From Phlebiopsis flavidoalba (lineage: Eukaryota; Basidiomycota; Agaricomycetes; Polyporales; Phanerochaetaceae), in NCBI GenBank assembly GCA_035772785.1, contig JAOCPU010000013.1:62001-126000 (forward strand): DNA of 64,000 nt. The letters are read 5' to 3'. Of the stretch, positions 48,842 through 59,521 are shown one piece after another; the stretch's first letter is position 1; each line of letters begins with the position of its first letter. The position numbers and the translations under genes are program-made. The notes under the pieces were generated by a model. The model ran no database searches, was not told where the DNA came from, and worked only from the letters and a program-made list of their open reading frames with translations.

Positions 48842-49940
48842 GCTCCGGTGAAACGCGCTGTTCAGGAGACATTGGACTACAGCAGCAGGCAAGAGGAAAG
48901 CCTCGGCTGTAGGGAGCTGGTCGTCTCTTACTTGAGTCTCAAATGCTGCCGGATACCAAACGTTTGGAACCTGCTCAGGTGAGCAAAGAATATTTCGATC
49001 TCTCAGGCTGTCTCGCCCGGGATAACACATTGATCCATTAGCCGCCTCGGGAGCTCACAAGAGCGCCATACACTGCCAGCTAGTCATACCCCGAATCCAG
49101 GAACACCGTCTATGAAAAGACCGCTCACGGCGCGGAGTCAGGGCTTGACTGACCAGAAAGGCATGCAGTGTACGCACCAGTTTGAGAAAGAACCCAGTCC
49201 ACAGCGAAAGAAGCACTGCTTCATTCCGTAATTTTACAGCGTCATATTGGTGCGGAACATGCGCTTTTTTCAGTGTCTCTGGACTCCGTGTGTATTGCGA
49301 AGGCCTCAAGGGAGTCACGAGTCGATTTCAAGCATCAAACCTACCAACTGCGACTGAAGTCGCAATGATGGCAACACTCTTTTGGTATCGAGTGGCGATA
49401 TTCCTGCCATATCTCGCAAGAATGTCTCACACCGAGCCAGTCAAGAGGCTCGGATAACTGGAACCTTTTGATGACGACCCTGGGCGACGACACACTGGCA
49501 GAAATGTGAGAGAGAAGACCTATAGAAGGACCAGTGTGAGCCGTACCTGTCGTTTTTGTGCTTTGACTAAATATTATACTGAGAAGAGCGTACGTACGGA
49601 GCCGCATCGGTTGGGTAGAGTACCATCAGCGTGGTGGGGTGTTTGTTGCAACATAAATAGGCGGCCCGTATTGAGATGGTGAGAACCACTAATACTAGAT
49701 CGGGGGAAGAACTGTAAGGTTTAATCAGAGGGGGAGATCGTGTAAAGGAAGAGAGGACCGGTCAGGATCGCCCTCCCTCCGCGACCTCGGCGGCTGCGCC
49801 TGCCTCTATGATTTAGGTGTGTGTGGACAGTGGCACGGCGCCGTCTACGCAATTATACCCGCCAACACTCCTCTCGGTGTCTGCCGTAGGCCAAGAGCCC
49901 CCCCCCCCCCCCCCATTCCCCCGCCGCTCGCCGGTCAGCA
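48842..49940. other. Divergent intergenic region with a poly-C run
   Basis: Lies between the DAL5-like permease (-) and the WW/FF gene (+). Minus frames at 48842-49030, 49055-49318 and 49341-49607 were not recognised; the first is in frame with the permease start and could be a longer N-terminus or 5' UTR. A run of 17 C lies at 49898-49914, encoding poly-Pro if translated, which would suit a Pro-rich N-terminus of the WW protein. Confidence 0.4.
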
Positions 49941-52800
49941 GTCTCCGCCTAGTCGTGCCGTGACATTTCACTATGGTCCCTGCACCACCATTCGACGGCT
50001 CAGCCTCCTCCTCAAGGCTATGTACAGGAACAGATGAGTACGTCCGAATAACTCACGGGAAATGAAAAATACGAGATATACTGACGGCGTCCTTAACAGG
50101 TCCGCCACGGGCCAGCCGTACTACTTCAATGCTGTTTACCCCAGAGTCTACATACATCAGGGCCGCTCCTTACTTCCTTTTTCTGTCGACATGGCCCGGG
50201 GCAGGTGCCTGTCACCCAGATCCAGTCCAAACAGAAGAAAAGAGAAGCCGTTAGTCAAGACCCTATTCCAGGCACAGGCTGGATACGCGTCAATGACTGA
50301 CGGAAGGGCAACATATTCTATAGCCACAAAGCTGGAGTAAGGGCGGAGCGTACTGAACAGTACCGGGACACGAGAATCAAGGAGGCTGTAGAAGAAGCTT
50401 GTAACTTGACGAGAGCGAAACAGGCAGGTGACCGAGGAGGCGTCGAAGAAAGCAGGGGAAGCAGCCCGTCAGGGCCCGCAGTTTGAAGCAACAGGCGATC
50501 GAGAGAATGAAGACTGACCGTGGGGGGGAAGCGAAGGGCAAACGTAAGTAGTGTCTTAGAGGAGAAGAAATTGTTTGCTGTTGATGATGGGGTGGTGTTG
50601 TGTCGAAGAAGGACGAAGGTGGGATCGTATGAGGATGGAGATGACGCCGACGGACGATCGGAAACGGCGATGAGGAGGACGAGGAGGACAGCGACATGGA
50701 GGACTGGCTTTAAGCGAGAGGCAGCGGCGGCAGCTATAGCTGGCTGAGGCAGAAGAGAAGAGAATGTAGGAAGCTGGAGGAAGCTCAGGGAACGAGAAGA
50801 GGAGGAAGAGAAAGAGAGGTCAAGGCTGAAGTGGAAGCCCAACAGCTAAGAGAGCTCTGACATGATGCCCGAAAGGGTGGACCTCTTCGCTGGATTAAGC
50901 GAAGTGCCCTTTTCAAGGCAAGAGCTCCGTTCGTTTTTGGTGTCTTCATAATATATTTACTTGCGGCTTACAGACATTACTACGCGAAAAGAACGTGAAC
51001 CCTTTTACATCCTTGGGATACATCGCTACCCCTCTTCGTCAACGACCCGCGTTATGTTCTACTTCGAATGTCTCCTCTCGTAAAGAGGCATTCGATGAAT
51101 ACTGCCGGGATCGTGCACGAGAGCTACGACGCCAAAACAAAGTCAAGCAAGAGAACAGGCGGCGAACCCAAAAGAGGAGTTTGACGTGTTTGTTAAAGGA
51201 GGAGGTCAAGAGCACGCGTGCTAGCTGGACGGAGTGCGGCGGCTGTGGAAGAAAGACCGTCGAATTTTTACGGTGTGGGGCAAAGATGACCGCGAACGCG
51301 AACAAAAAGCGGTTTTAGGGAATAATTTGAAAAGAATTGGGAGAAAGTGAGCAATATGCATCGTCTGTTTTGCAAAAGTTCATATAACCTGATGCGCCAC
51401 CAGAGAAACGTGCCGCATGCACAAAAGGCAGAGGCCGACTTCTTTTCGCTGCTAAAAGAGAGCAGAATCGCCACCCCAGGCGCATTGTGGAAGGACGTAC
51501 GTTAACACCCCGTTAATATCTACACTTCAAGGCCTAACATTTCACGTTGATCGTTAGGGTGAAGAAAAGGATAACCAATGACCCTCGCTATGGACGCCGT
51601 GGGATCATCATCCTTACGGGAAGAGCTGTTTAAAACACATTCCTCAAGGCTCGTTCCACAACAGCAACTCTAAGCCCCGAACCGGTCAAGTCCATCCCTC
51701 CCCCGGACGCGAGGTGTGAACCCGAGGATGGAGCTGTGGAAGACGATGCGGAGAAAGAAACGAAAGAAACGTGAGCGAAAGGAGCGTGCTGTCAAAGATC
51801 GCGAGGACAAGATCAAGCTGAACGGACGAAACTCGACGCCGAGATTCACAAGAGCCGGTCGGGTTTGAACAAGGAAGAGGCCGAGCTAGAATTCAGGTGC
51901 GCCGAGTAGTTTCTCAATCGCAAGTTCGCCCATCCGGGCGCCGCTCACATGACTGCTCTGTTTCGTAGGACGATGCTGGTAGTACCGCGATACGCGACCC
52001 ACAGGTACGGTTGTTCTCTTTGACTTCCCAGATTTCTCACCTTGGTCTTGTAGGTAACATGGGAGGGAGTTCTTCCCCAATTGAAAAGCGACCCGCGTTT
52101 CACGCGCTCTGTTCTAAACGATCAACCACCAGATTCATATCTTCCATGCTCATGTCGGCCAATTACGGGCTAAGCAACCTTACGAGTTTGCATGCCCTAT
52201 TCACCTCGCATGCGCCTTCGTGGTTGTCGATGTCTTTCGGCGAGCTGCCGGTAGCATCATTGCTCTCATCGTTGCCAGCCACGAAGCTAGGCTCGACGTC
52301 CATGCGCTCGAAGACGAGTATGACAGATGGAACCGCGAGCGAACATCGGAAGCTCGAAAGGCGTTTGATGAGATGCTTGCTGAAAACTCATTCGTAGAGT
52401 TCTGGGGGCGGCTTGGGAAGATCGGTGGGCAAGGCGTTGATAAGACCATCAAGGGCCGATGACATTGGCGAGGACGACGAGGAACTCGTTGACATGAAAA
52501 CACTCGCTAAATCCGTGGATTTGAAAGAGATCGTCAAGGTCCTCAAGGTAATTTGCGTCCTCTCAGGGGCTTTATACACATCTGAGATATACTCGTGATA
52601 CTGACCCTACCCACATAGAATGATAAACGGTACCACACAGTCAACTTTGACCACGTTGCGGAGCAACGAGAACGATGGCTCCGTGTAAGCTCAGATTTCG
52701 AACTGCCTCATCCGCCTCTTCCTCATCAGCTCATCTACAGGATTATCTGTCTCATCTGACCGCTCCTAAGCTATCTGTTCATGTCCCCGAGTCATTGTAG
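49941..52800 (+). CDS. WW and FF domain protein, TCERG1/CA150-like
   Basis: TCERG1-type proteins link RNA polymerase II transcription elongation with splicing. A Pro-rich start (possibly reaching back to 49819) is followed by a first, degraded WW domain with GQPYYFNAV (50110-50140), then KPLVKTPIPGTGWIRVNDTE and GNIFYSHKAG (about 50250-50335) as a second WW. A Glu/Arg-rich coiled region follows (about 50730-50850). FF-type repeats start at LLREKNVNPF (about 50970): NVSSRKEAFDEYCRDRAREL (51075-51135), LLKEEVKSTRASWTE (51195-51235), EADFFSLLKES (51430-51465) and a later one with HALEDEYDRWNRERTSEARK (52300-52355) and VDLKEIVKVLK. It ends with HLTAPKLSVHVPESL and TAG at 52798-52800. The FF residues are partly hidden by frameshifts. 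The start codon is uncertain (an ATG at 49972 is one choice). Confidence 0.82.
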
Positions 52801-52831
52801 TGCTCACGCTTGTCATCATTTTCTACTGCGA

Positions 52832-52984
52832 ACCTACTGCTGTTGTCAAGCGCCTTGTCACTCGCGCTTTTCCCTCTCGCGCATACATTTCGCGCGTCGC
52901 ACATATATCTGAGAGCCCAACCCTGGCCTAGGGTTACGACGACCTCGACAAAGAACACGACATAGCTCGACAACGGCGACAGCC
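52832..52984 (+). repeat. Inverted repeat, left arm
   Basis: About 150 nt nearly identical to the reverse complement of 53506-53660. It begins 32 nt after the stop codon of the WW/FF gene. Weaker similarity continues to about 53030. In minus-strand sense it would encode SSYVVFFVEVVVTLGQGW, the same as the right arm in plus sense. Confidence 0.9.
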
Positions 52985-53505
52985 ATATTCTTCGTTCTAC
53001 CTCTGCTGGACTATACTTGTGTTCGCGCACACCTGAACATCAATTTCCTTGAGCTGTACCGTGTCTACACCGACCTCCAGCGACCAGGCATCGGGACAAG
53101 GAGAACAACGAACCACGAATGGGGGACGAGTGGGGACTGTACCTTTCATGGCACAGAACGTTAGGGAAGATATCGAGGTGGTATTGAGAAGCTAGTAGAG
53201 TCGTATTTGTCTTTTCACAGAGTCTAGCATGCTTCAATGCGCACATTCACAGGTAATGGGCCCGGATCGGGTTCAAACAACATGCAACTCACATGTAGTA
53301 TGCTTCTATATCTCAATATGAGTCTGTAAATGACCCTGGCCAAGTTACACCCTACTCTCACACAACGCACCCTCACGGTCGCCGTTCTCCGGGTCGACGA
53401 GCTTGATCCCTTGTGCCCAACTAGATCTTCATATGGCATCGAAATAAGGGTACTGTGGCCTGAGGATACACCAGAAGAGCATAACACAAGAGATATCTTG
53501 GGCGC

Positions 53506-53660
53506 AGCTGTCGCCGTTGTCGAGCTATGTCGTGTTCTTTGTCGAGGTCGTCGTAACCCTAGGCCAGGGTTGGCTCTCAGATATATGTGCGACGCGCGAA
53601 ATGTATGCGCGAGAAAAGCGCGAGTGCGAACAAGGTGCGCTTGACAACATAGCAGTAAAC
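53506..53660 (-). repeat. Inverted repeat, right arm
   Basis: Reverse-complement partner of 52832-52984, separated by about 520 nt. The core (gacgacctcgacaaagaaca in left-arm sense) matches without change, while small indels appear near the outer end (cgccttgtc against cgcaccttgttc). Similarity past the inner end includes ccag.agag and ..aaga.atat. No target-site duplication or terminal motif could be recognised. Confidence 0.9.
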
Positions 53661-53866
53661 GAACCCATCCCGATTCCGGTGCAAGCAATCTCCGGGATGT
53701 GGCATTCCCGCTCAAATCGCCGTTTTCGCCACTGAACGTTGCTGGGTTGCTGTTGTCGCTCTACTACTGCCACCAGGCTGTGGCGCCCGCGCTCCTACTG
53801 ACGTGTGTTTCAGGGAAAAAACTTTTTTTTGGGTTGTGCGGAAAGCAATGACCATTGTGCTTCGGC

Positions 53867-54217
53867 TCAGTGACCCCCGCCCCCACATACCAAGACTGTA
53901 CAGTGTAACCATGCATCCGTCGGTGTAATATTTGTTTCCGCTCCCGCCGTTTCGATGATCGGGCCGGGATCTGCAATAGGTCTTTCTCGGAAATCAATCC
54001 ATGAGAGTTCCTCACCCACGCCAGCAGGCATTCGGTCAAGAATGGAAATCAGGTCTAGTGTGTTTTGCCGGGCGGTGTTTGGCCATGGGCGGCCTCTGGC
54101 ATTGACGATGAGGATATCTTGGTGCATTGCCTTGTTTTCCACCAGGCTTTGGATACGCTCAGTAGGATCGCGTATCGGGCTACGCATTGTAGCCAACCCC
54201 GCAGCGGTGCCTGACAT
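53867..54217 (-). CDS. Unidentified open frame
   Basis: A 116-codon minus-strand frame with ordinary composition (MRSPIRDPTERIQSLV, LDLISILDRMPAGVGEEL, SWIDFRERPIADPGPI). It is not recognised. It sits between the inverted repeat and the heme-thiolate peroxidase and may be a fragment of a larger gene whose other exons are unreadable. Confidence 0.25.
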   Translation of the reverse strand: MSGTAAGLATMRSPIRDPTERIQSLVENKAMHQDILIVNARGRPWPNTARQNTLDLISILDRMPAGVGEELSWIDFRERPIADPGPIIETAGAETNITPTDAWLHCTVLVCGGGGH

Positions 54218-54417
54218 CTTTGTCAGTGCCCCGGCGCATCAAGCCCCTGACGAAGAGATGAAAAAGGCCCCGCAGATCGCAGGCGCGCGCGAGGTAGGAC
54301 CCTGGGCTTGTTTTAAAAGCGGGAGTTCTCGAGATGCTGCATCCCACCCAAAGTTCCCCCGCCTCTGTTACACGATCTACATATTTAACTCATCTTACTT
54401 CTTATAATTCAACGACC

Positions 54418-55303
54418 ATGTCGATACAATTAACCGACGATGACCACCACTACGAGCCGGATCAGTCCTGGGACAGTCGTTGCCCGTGCCCGGCATTGAA
54501 TGTATAGCCTTAGCGAATCAACGGATACATGTTCGTCTTTTCTTTGCGATGCGTCTGTGGCGCCGGTATTGACCACACATATATTCACAGACACGTAAGC
54601 GATGGACGAACGTTACATGGTGGCAGCTCGTCCACGCTCTGCGCGAGGTTTACCACCTATCCTTCATATTCGCCGCATTCCTCACCACCGCTGGCATGAT
54701 ATTTTTGCTCTCGCTGGTTCCACTTTGGTACCATCGATCTCCACAATCTTGGCGAACACAATCGCATCGAGCACGATTGCTCTCTGGCACACACCGACGC
54801 CAAACCAGCGCGAAATTCGCTCCCTGCTTGCACTCCGATAAAACATTATTGTGCCGTCTACTAGGCATCAGCGCCCTGAAGCAGCTGAAGCCGATGAGTA
54901 TCCGCGACTTTGTCGCTCGCGCGGATACGGAGAGCCCTAGAGGTGCGGGCGAACATTGGATGGGTGCACAGGGAAATCGCACACGGCGAGAGGGTGGCTA
55001 TTGACTATGTTGACGTTCGGCGTCACCCACCGAACGGACGCAGCATGTGTGCAGACGCTTCGTTAGTCGTGAACATTTCCGCGGGAACAGCTCCGGGTCT
55101 GGTTCGGAGACGATAGGCTTCCCGACGACTGGCGGATGACCGGAGAGGGAGGTGGTTTATTCCGAGCATGCAGGTTGTCGCAAAAAGTGCAGGGGCAGAT
55201 AAATGGTATTAGAGACTTCCATCTTGCCAGGCGCGAGCGTAAGTCTGTTTCTGGAAATGGGCCCGTCTATTTACGCATATTACATGCTTATATTATTTCG
55301 TAA
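54418..55303 (+). CDS. Heme-thiolate peroxidase (chloroperoxidase/unspecific peroxygenase family)
   Basis: These enzymes use H2O2 and a Cys-ligated heme for halogenation or oxygen insertion. The start MSIQLTDDDHHYEPDQ at 54418 is followed by the proximal motif SRCPCPALN, giving the Cys heme ligand, and ALAN at about 54505-54525. The expected NHGY appears as an A insertion in caacggatac; removing one A restores His-Gly-Tyr. Next come WWQLVHALREVYHLSFIF (about 54620-54680), a hydrophobic helix GMIFLLSLVPLWYH, IEHDCSL-like sequence around 54765-54785, SIRDFVARADTES (54898-54935), and WFGDDRLPDDWRMTG (about 55100-55145). The end at 55303 is approximate; an intron donor at about 55240 may change the tail. 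No classical signal peptide precedes the motif, unlike secreted peroxygenases. At least five frame changes. Confidence 0.75.
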
Positions 55304-56081
55304 CTGAATATTGATTGACCCTTCGACCTTCCAAGTTAACGTAGATACCCCGCGTTTGTAGCACTAGACCTTTATGTATGTAGTTAAACTCAGTAGATTA
55401 TACTGAACCAGGGCGGTGTGTTTGTTTAATTCATTAACTATTGCCACTTTATGCGCTAACACAACTCCTTGACTCGAGTATTCAAGTTTTGTTCGACCGA
55501 CAATAGATCTGACAGTTGCGAGGTGAGATGATGCTCAGAAAGGAAAGGATTCCAAAAAAACACGATGGATTTAAATCAGCTTCTGCTCGAAAAACGCAAA
55601 CTATGACTGTTGCCAAATGTTCAAATTCATCTGAGATGCCACATCTAAGTTTGCTCTTCAATTTGATTGCATCATCACTATCGTGACATCCCTAGGTATC
55701 GAAGTGTCTCCGTAGCCCGGCCCAACCCCTCAACAACACGGCCTACATTTTTGACCCGTGATCAGTGGACGCCATCGCGCTGCTACTAGTAGTACAGCTT
55801 GCTGTCAACATGAAGGTCAGACAGAGCTTCACAGGGATAGCCATCTTGATCACTGTTCAAATTTTATGACATGTATGGGAGGTGCTCAAAGGTGCCTACG
55901 AATGGTGTTGTGTGAACATGAATGGTACCCACTGGGCAGTGTTCCTCGTTGTCACGATCCACGGTGATTAATCCTACAATTTGGCCGCGACATTGAACTA
56001 CATGATCGCACCAACGATCCCCCGGCGTCTGGGAGTGACAATCACCGTGACACTTCGGTTTACCTAACGCAGTCCGTATAA
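55304..56081. other. AT-rich intergenic stretch
   Basis: AT-rich and nearly without open frames up to 55750; a 69-codon Cys/His-containing plus frame at 55758-55967 is not recognised. No repeat or RNA gene seen. Confidence 0.4.
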
Positions 56082-56460
56082 GTGACCAAGCATCATTGGC
56101 TCTCGTCTTTGACCGATGAGGCCGAACGAACCATCGCCATCGAACGCGGCCAAGTCCTGGTCGATAGATTCCTCGTCAACCTTCAATCCGGCACCAGGAA
56201 CGTTTCTTTGTCCGTGAGGACGCTCTTGGCCTACGCCCGGCCTCACCCAAGAAGAATTTTGTAAATGTGGGGCCCAACGGGGTCGGTAAGGTTGACCCTC
56301 TGTATAGACCCTAATCACGGCGACATCCACGCCTTCGACCTCAAGCCTTTCTTTGTCGCTGGTAGCGCAGCGAAAACGTCATATGGGCGCACCTTCATGG
56401 CAAAAAGCTTTGTGACGAGCCCAGTCCTATGCCACATGGTCAGTCCTGTCCCAAAAGTCG
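56082..56460 (+). CDS. Unidentified coding-like fragment
   Basis: Two plus-strand frames read as continuous protein: DEAERTIAIERGQVLVDRFL (about 56117-56176), then, after a shift, ASPKKNFVNVGPNGVGKVDP (about 56244-56300), then another shift to NHGDIHAFDLKPFFVAG (about 56313-56363) and SYGRTFMAKSFVTSPVLCHM. The phrases look like a genuine globular protein rather than random sequence, but I do not recognise the family, and GPNGVGK is not in a nucleotide-binding context I can confirm. The fragment lies directly downstream of the convergent MYND gene and may be the 3' part of another gene. Confidence 0.3.
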
Positions 56461-56466
56461 ATCCAT

Positions 56467-57295
56467 TTAGCTGCTCATCTCACTTTTTCGTTGGCACTCT
56501 TTGCTACAATACGCAGGCTTGCTTTCTCCAACGCATTTTTTCCAGAACACTTTCGCAATCCTGAGTAGCTTGTAGCTCGAGCAGACACCCTTCTGCGCCG
56601 CAAAAACGTACGCAGTGGGGTCTTTGTTCAGCGCGTTTATCCGCTCCTCCTCGAAGATTCCCACAACGATCTTGATTTTCTGTCGATCAACGACCCTCCA
56701 GAGATCGGACAGACCTTGCAAAGCGATCGGTGGTTGGCACAGGAATTTTCAAAAGTCCTCGTGCCTCCGGTATCCATGCTTCTCCACGGTCATCCACAAG
56801 GACGATGATGCCTTGGGGCACAAAGCCGAGAGCGCAGGCCTCGTTTGCATACTCGGCCGCAAGGATCAGTGCATTGACGTCCTCCTTAGCTGCATTGCTG
56901 AAGTGGATATGAGCAAGCAATGACCAGGCGCGGGCTCGGAGGTGAGCGAGCGTGCCCGCCTTCTCAGCAACGAGGCTCAAAAGTAGCTGTTTAGCTCCGT
57001 TCTGATCTTGCGAAACCGTCATCTACCCGGTAGCAGATCTATGGATGAGTGGCCAGTGAGCATCACTTCAAGTCACAATACGCAAAACACACCTCAGAGC
57101 TAACTCAAACTTGTCTTCTGCGTTGCCGAGGACAGCTCCCATCCTTAGTGCCTTTGCGTCCTTCTTGAGGAGGTGTGAGGTATGTTCCTTGACGATAGTG
57201 AAGATGTGTGCATTGAGGATAGGGTAACACCAGGCTTGGCGCACGCTCCAGTAACTGTCGATAGTCTTGTCAATGGACACCATTGCTCGGAACAC
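56467..57295 (-). CDS. MYND-type zinc finger protein, copy 1
   Basis: Minus-strand gene of a family common in Agaricomycetes: a helical repeat-like N-terminal part followed by a C-terminal MYND finger. Readable order: MVSIDKTIDSYWSVRQAWCY and KKDAKALRMGAVLGNAEDKF (57068-57283), an intron, DQNGAKQLLLSLVAEKAGTL, HLRARAWSLLAHIHFSNAAK, LAAEYANEACALGFVP and DDRGEAWIPEARGLL (56740-57015), then LWRVVDRQKIKIVVGIFEEE, NKDPTAYVFAAQKGVC, and finger residues in FWKKCVGESKPAYCSKECQRK near 56500. One of the expected Cys pairs is disturbed (GVCSSYKLL) by a likely frameshift. The finger is a probable protein-protein module; the cellular role is unknown. The start could be 57295 or 57283. Confidence 0.75.
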
Positions 57296-57403
57296 TTGAA
57301 AGACGTTAGGAGATGTTGATCAGCAGAGAGAGAATGGTGCGGAGCGGGATGTGAGTGGCGGTGGGCTTCCAGGTCTGAGTTCCGCAGGTTGCAGGTGCTC
57401 TCC

Positions 57404-57412
57404 TTTTTTATA
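57404..57412 (-). promoter_or_regulatory. Possible TATA box of MYND copy 1
   Basis: On the minus strand the sequence reads cgtataaaaaagg, about 110-120 nt upstream of the putative start codon of the MYND gene. Spacing is plausible for a fungal TATA box; no supporting data in the sequence. Confidence 0.4.
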
Positions 57413-57816
57413 CGCCTGGATGGGCCACTGACTCCATTGGACAGCGAGGGCGATGCTAGCCACGCGTGCTCGTAATTTCCGTGGCCACTCAGTGGCCACT
57501 GCGCAACCCTTTGTATCTTTGGGCCACAGACTCACGACAAGGACGGGTCCCACACATCACGTGCGCGTTTCATTAGCCGTTGTGGCTTGTCGCCCAAGTT
57601 CAGTACAGCAACAACGGCAGAAGACCACCACTTTGCCTGTTGCCGCGCTATTAGTGGTAGCGATTCACCATCCCCCGTTGATCGTGGTCTCACACGGTAT
57701 TATTGCTCGCACAATGAGGCAGTTGGAAGGAGGAATCTGTCACGCGTGTCCCGTCACGCGTCTGTGAGCCACGAGATTGCGGTAAACCCCGAGACGGTCC
57801 TCACCCTATAAGCTCT

Positions 57817-58089
57817 AGGTTTCCCGAGCATGATACCAAGCGGTTTGCCGACTTGGAGGTGCTGTGGGAAATTGTGGACAGGCGCAAAGCAGAGATCCAG
57901 TTTGCGGAGGGGAAGCGAGAGCAAAAGGTGCAAAAGGATCCCAACGCGTACATTTGTGCAACACAAGGGTGTGGCATCGAGGCCACACACAAAGCTGCCC
58001 TTTCCAGGTGTGCTGGGAAGTGCGTAAAAGGTAGCAAGCCAGCGTATTGCAGCAAGGAAGTGCAGAGACAAGATCGAGGGCAAAAGTGA
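57817..58089 (+). CDS. MYND-type zinc finger protein, copy 2 (C-terminal part only)
   Basis: Plus-strand paralogue of the neighbouring minus-strand gene, carrying only the part after the helical domain: FADLEVLWEIVDRRKAEIQF, QKDPNAYICATQGCGIEATH and CAGKCVKGSKPAYCSKE, with a Cys pattern C-x(4)-C, C-x(3)-C and YCSKE. It aligns along its length with copy 1 (DPxAY, SKPAYCSKE). The usual Cys and His after CSKE are lost in a frame change (EVQRQDRGQK). No helical N-terminal region is readable upstream to 57.5 kb. The intervening 0.5 kb is not a palindrome of the genes, so this is a partial inverted duplication or a truncated paralogue. Confidence 0.62.
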   Translation, partial: RFPEHDTKRFADLEVLWEIVDRRKAEIQFAEGKREQKVQKDPNAYICATQGCGIEATHKAALSRCAGKCVKGSKPAYCSKEVQRQDRGQK

Positions 58090-58138
58090 CTACTTCGCCG
58101 ACAGCGACGGACTGACGCCCTCGAAGTCTAAGCTAGGC

Positions 58139-59521
58139 TCACTTGAAAACAAGGATCTTTGCCTTGGTGACCTCCGGCAACATCTCCGATATATGGCTCC
58201 TCAACGAAGCGTTAAACGACTCCTCCGTAGGAATAGAAAACGTCTTCCGCGCGGGAGTCAGCTTCAGGCTCTTGCAACGTCCCAGTAATGTGTTGTCGAG
58301 ACACTGCCAGTTGGCTGGGAGGGCGATGTGAGTGGAGTAATTGAGTCGATCGATGCAGAGCTCTAGGCTGATCTCCAGCTGCGAAGCGCGGAGACTGGGA
58401 GAGAGGATAGGATGCGACAAACATCTCTCCAGATGTTGGCATTCCAGGAGGCGTCGGGCAAGAGTACCAAGCCCAAGGTGACCGTCTTGAGACAGTGCAT
58501 CTCGGAGAAGTTCAGAATATCGAAGAGCTCCTCATCTTGTCACACAAAATAAGCAATGCCTTCAGATGTCAAATTGGATAGCAATACTCACCCGCAGGCT
58601 TTGAGGTCTAACAAGGGGAACAGGTTACAGCCAAAATCGACGAGATGGTGCTTGATGCCGTCCAGAAGACATTCCGCGGAGCGCAGGTCCTTCATATTGA
58701 TCCAGGAAAGGTATATCGACCGGATGGAGGGTATGTCCGATTTCCCAAACAGAGGGACTCCTGCTGATTGCGTAAACGAGCGTGTTACCCCCCATGGTCC
58801 CCCTGTCCGATGTCTGTGACTTCGTCTATGATAAGGGACCTGATGCGTAGGCGGCGCAATGCCTGCGTGTTCGGCTTGCGGAGGCGTACTGCGTAAATGG
58901 TGGATAGACAAAGTTCCTCTATCTCTCCTGAAAATACTTCCAATAAATGGAAGAGCATCGTCGAAAGAGTCGATATCCCCCCCCCGCCCGGCTTCCGAAG
59001 CTGATTGAGAGCTGTTTTCAATTTATTTGGATAATCCAAGGGAGTCTCTCTCCATGCATTGTATTGTTCGGGAGGAAATATGACGTCGGAGAGATCCAGA
59101 TGCTCAAGGAGAGGTAGCATCCTTAGAATACGACACATGATGGCAGGGTCGACATTCGGATACTCCTCTGGTCGACGAGACTCCGTTGGAGCGTTGATGC
59201 GCAAGGTGTGAACATGGGGCATATATGAGGCGACTTCTCTAAAAATTTGAGGAGGTCTGCGAAAAGACCCTGTCTACCGTTTTTTCTCGGGATGTCGTAG
59301 GTGTCGATGAACGTTTCAAGAGCTTCTGGCTCGCGCACGGTGAACATGAGTTCTTCGAAGACGAACTGGCGACTCATATTGTACCAGTCTCGGCAGACGC
59401 GCGAGAGCAAGCGAGTAGATCGTCCTTCGAAATGGGGACCTTCTAGGTGCGCGAGGACGATAGCGACCAACTCGGGTGGTAGTCTTCTCACCTGAGGGCC
59501 CCGTATGTCGAGTTCTAACAT
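58139..59521 (-). CDS. F-box protein with leucine-rich region
   Basis: F-box proteins recruit targets to SCF ubiquitin ligases. Start MLELDIRGPQVRRLPPELVA at 59521 gives a classic F-box: LPPELVAIVLAHLEGPHFEG, then RLLSRVCRDWYNMSRQFVFE. The leucine-rich part follows: YMPHVHTLRINAPTESR (after a shift near 59220), MCRILRMLPLLEHLDLSDVI (about 59090-59150), VFSGEIEELCLSTIYAVRLR and ALRRLRIRSLIIDEV (58800-58950). The C-terminal part has SQLEISLELCID and ALPANWQCLDNTLLG (58290-58400), ending ISEMLPEVTKAKILVFK with a stop at 58139-58141. The target is unknown. At least three frame changes and probably one intron. Confidence 0.75.

Noticed and set aside
49055..49607. Two minus-strand frames upstream of the DAL5-like permease as a separate gene
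   Set aside because: No domain pattern and no continuity; likely promoter or 5' UTR sequence.
52832..53660. Inverted repeat as terminal inverted repeats of a DNA transposon
   Set aside because: The 520-nt spacer has no transposase-like frame and no target-site duplication could be recognised; kept only as an inverted repeat.
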